A stretch of DNA of 64,000 nt from Oscillospiraceae bacterium. GTDB taxonomy: Bacteria; Bacillota; Clostridia; Oscillospirales; Ruminococcaceae. The notes beneath the pieces were generated by a model, which saw only the letters and a list, made by a program, of their open reading frames with translations, was not told the DNA's origin and ran no database searches. Location of the stretch: contig JAGZUF010000008.1 of assembly GCA_018380115.1 (NCBI GenBank), positions 1 through 64,000 of the forward strand, given 5' to 3'. The position numbers and the translations under genes are program-made. Positions 63,753 to 64,000 of the stretch are shown here, one piece after another. The number at the start of each line of letters is the position of its first letter. The stretch's first letter is position 1.

Positions 63753-64000
63753 ATGATAGCGACAGAACGCGCCAGCTATATCCTGAACAAGCTGCGGGAC
63801 AAAGACACTGTGACGCTGAAAGAGATCGCAGCTGAGCTCGGCGTCTCGGAGGCTACTGTGCGCCGGGATTTTGAACGGCTGGACGAACAGGGCTTTGTGG
63901 TGCGCGTGCGCTCGGGTGCCACGCGTGTAAATGGGGCTGCGCCTGGCAATGCCGCGCCGCTCGTCACCAGCGAAAAACTTACCGAGCACATGGAGGACAA
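63753..64000 (+). CDS. DeoR-family transcription regulator (cut by the window end)
   Basis: The first 82 codons encode an N-terminal HTH_DeoR domain: IATERASYILNKLRDKDTV, LKEIAAELGVSEATVRRDFE and LDEQGFVVRVRSGAT. The C-terminal sugar-phosphate-sensing domain lies beyond 64000. It is divergent from the epimerase-ptsI-ptsH operon and may control sugar genes on either side. A GGGGAGAG site precedes the ATG. Confidence 0.88.
   Translation, partial: MIATERASYILNKLRDKDTVTLKEIAAELGVSEATVRRDFERLDEQGFVVRVRSGATRVNGAAPGNAAPLVTSEKLTEHMED

Overview
The window looks like the chromosome of a GC-rich, anaerobic, spore-lineage Firmicute, most likely a gut Oscillospiraceae/Ruminococcaceae-type Clostridium relative. 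The basis is an operon-encoded V/A-type ATPase, a lysine riboswitch, a Spo0A-type DNA-binding domain, Gram-positive Shine-Dalgarno sites, lipoboxes and low-GC sigma-A promoters. This assignment is inferred from gene content; no 16S or other marker gene is present.

About 0.5-35.6 kb is a siphovirus-type prophage. Its late and replication genes run leftward. From right to left they are: replication/recombination (XRE regulator, small early genes, Sak4-like ATPase, RecU-like nuclease, DEAD helicase, SSB-like DUF669, P4-type primase), an ArpU-like late regulator, packaging (HNH, small and large terminase, portal), a MuF head protein carrying a papain-fold toxin domain with a small-gene toxin/immunity cassette, scaffold, capsid, connectors, tail tube, G/GT tail chaperones with a -1 frameshift site, tape measure, distal tail, fibre-like proteins, amidase and holin. 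Accessory genes are inserted on the opposite strand: a three-gene mini-operon at 19.2-19.8 kb and a lone gene at 20.4 kb. The rightward lysogeny arm holds an ImmR-like double-HTH repressor, an ImmA-like metalloprotease, HicAB, a lipoprotein, a one-spacer type I-C-like mini-CRISPR array, a small antisense RNA, a 34-aa gene and a large serine recombinase. The right junction (about 35.64 kb) cuts a peptidoglycan-binding-domain gene. The left junction is not recognisable here.

From 35.8 kb on the DNA is ordinary chromosome: two membrane proteins, an aldo/keto reductase with a ferredoxin domain, a PAP2 phosphatase, a nine-gene V-type ATPase operon, MarR plus a heterodimeric ABC exporter, a DUF1538 membrane protein with a tandem PII-like partner, a lysine-riboswitch-controlled amino-acid ABC transporter, a leftward epimerase-ptsI-ptsH operon, and the start of a divergent DeoR regulator.

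The most interesting element is the mini-array. Two type I-C-like repeats flank a 33-nt spacer that matches the prophage's own 34-aa gene about 200 bp away, with 8 mismatches. Read in the gene's frame, the differences are synonymous or mostly conservative, so the spacer appears to come from a diverged homologue in another element. No cas gene is in the window. The array looks like a prophage-borne guide against competing relatives that would borrow host Cas proteins.
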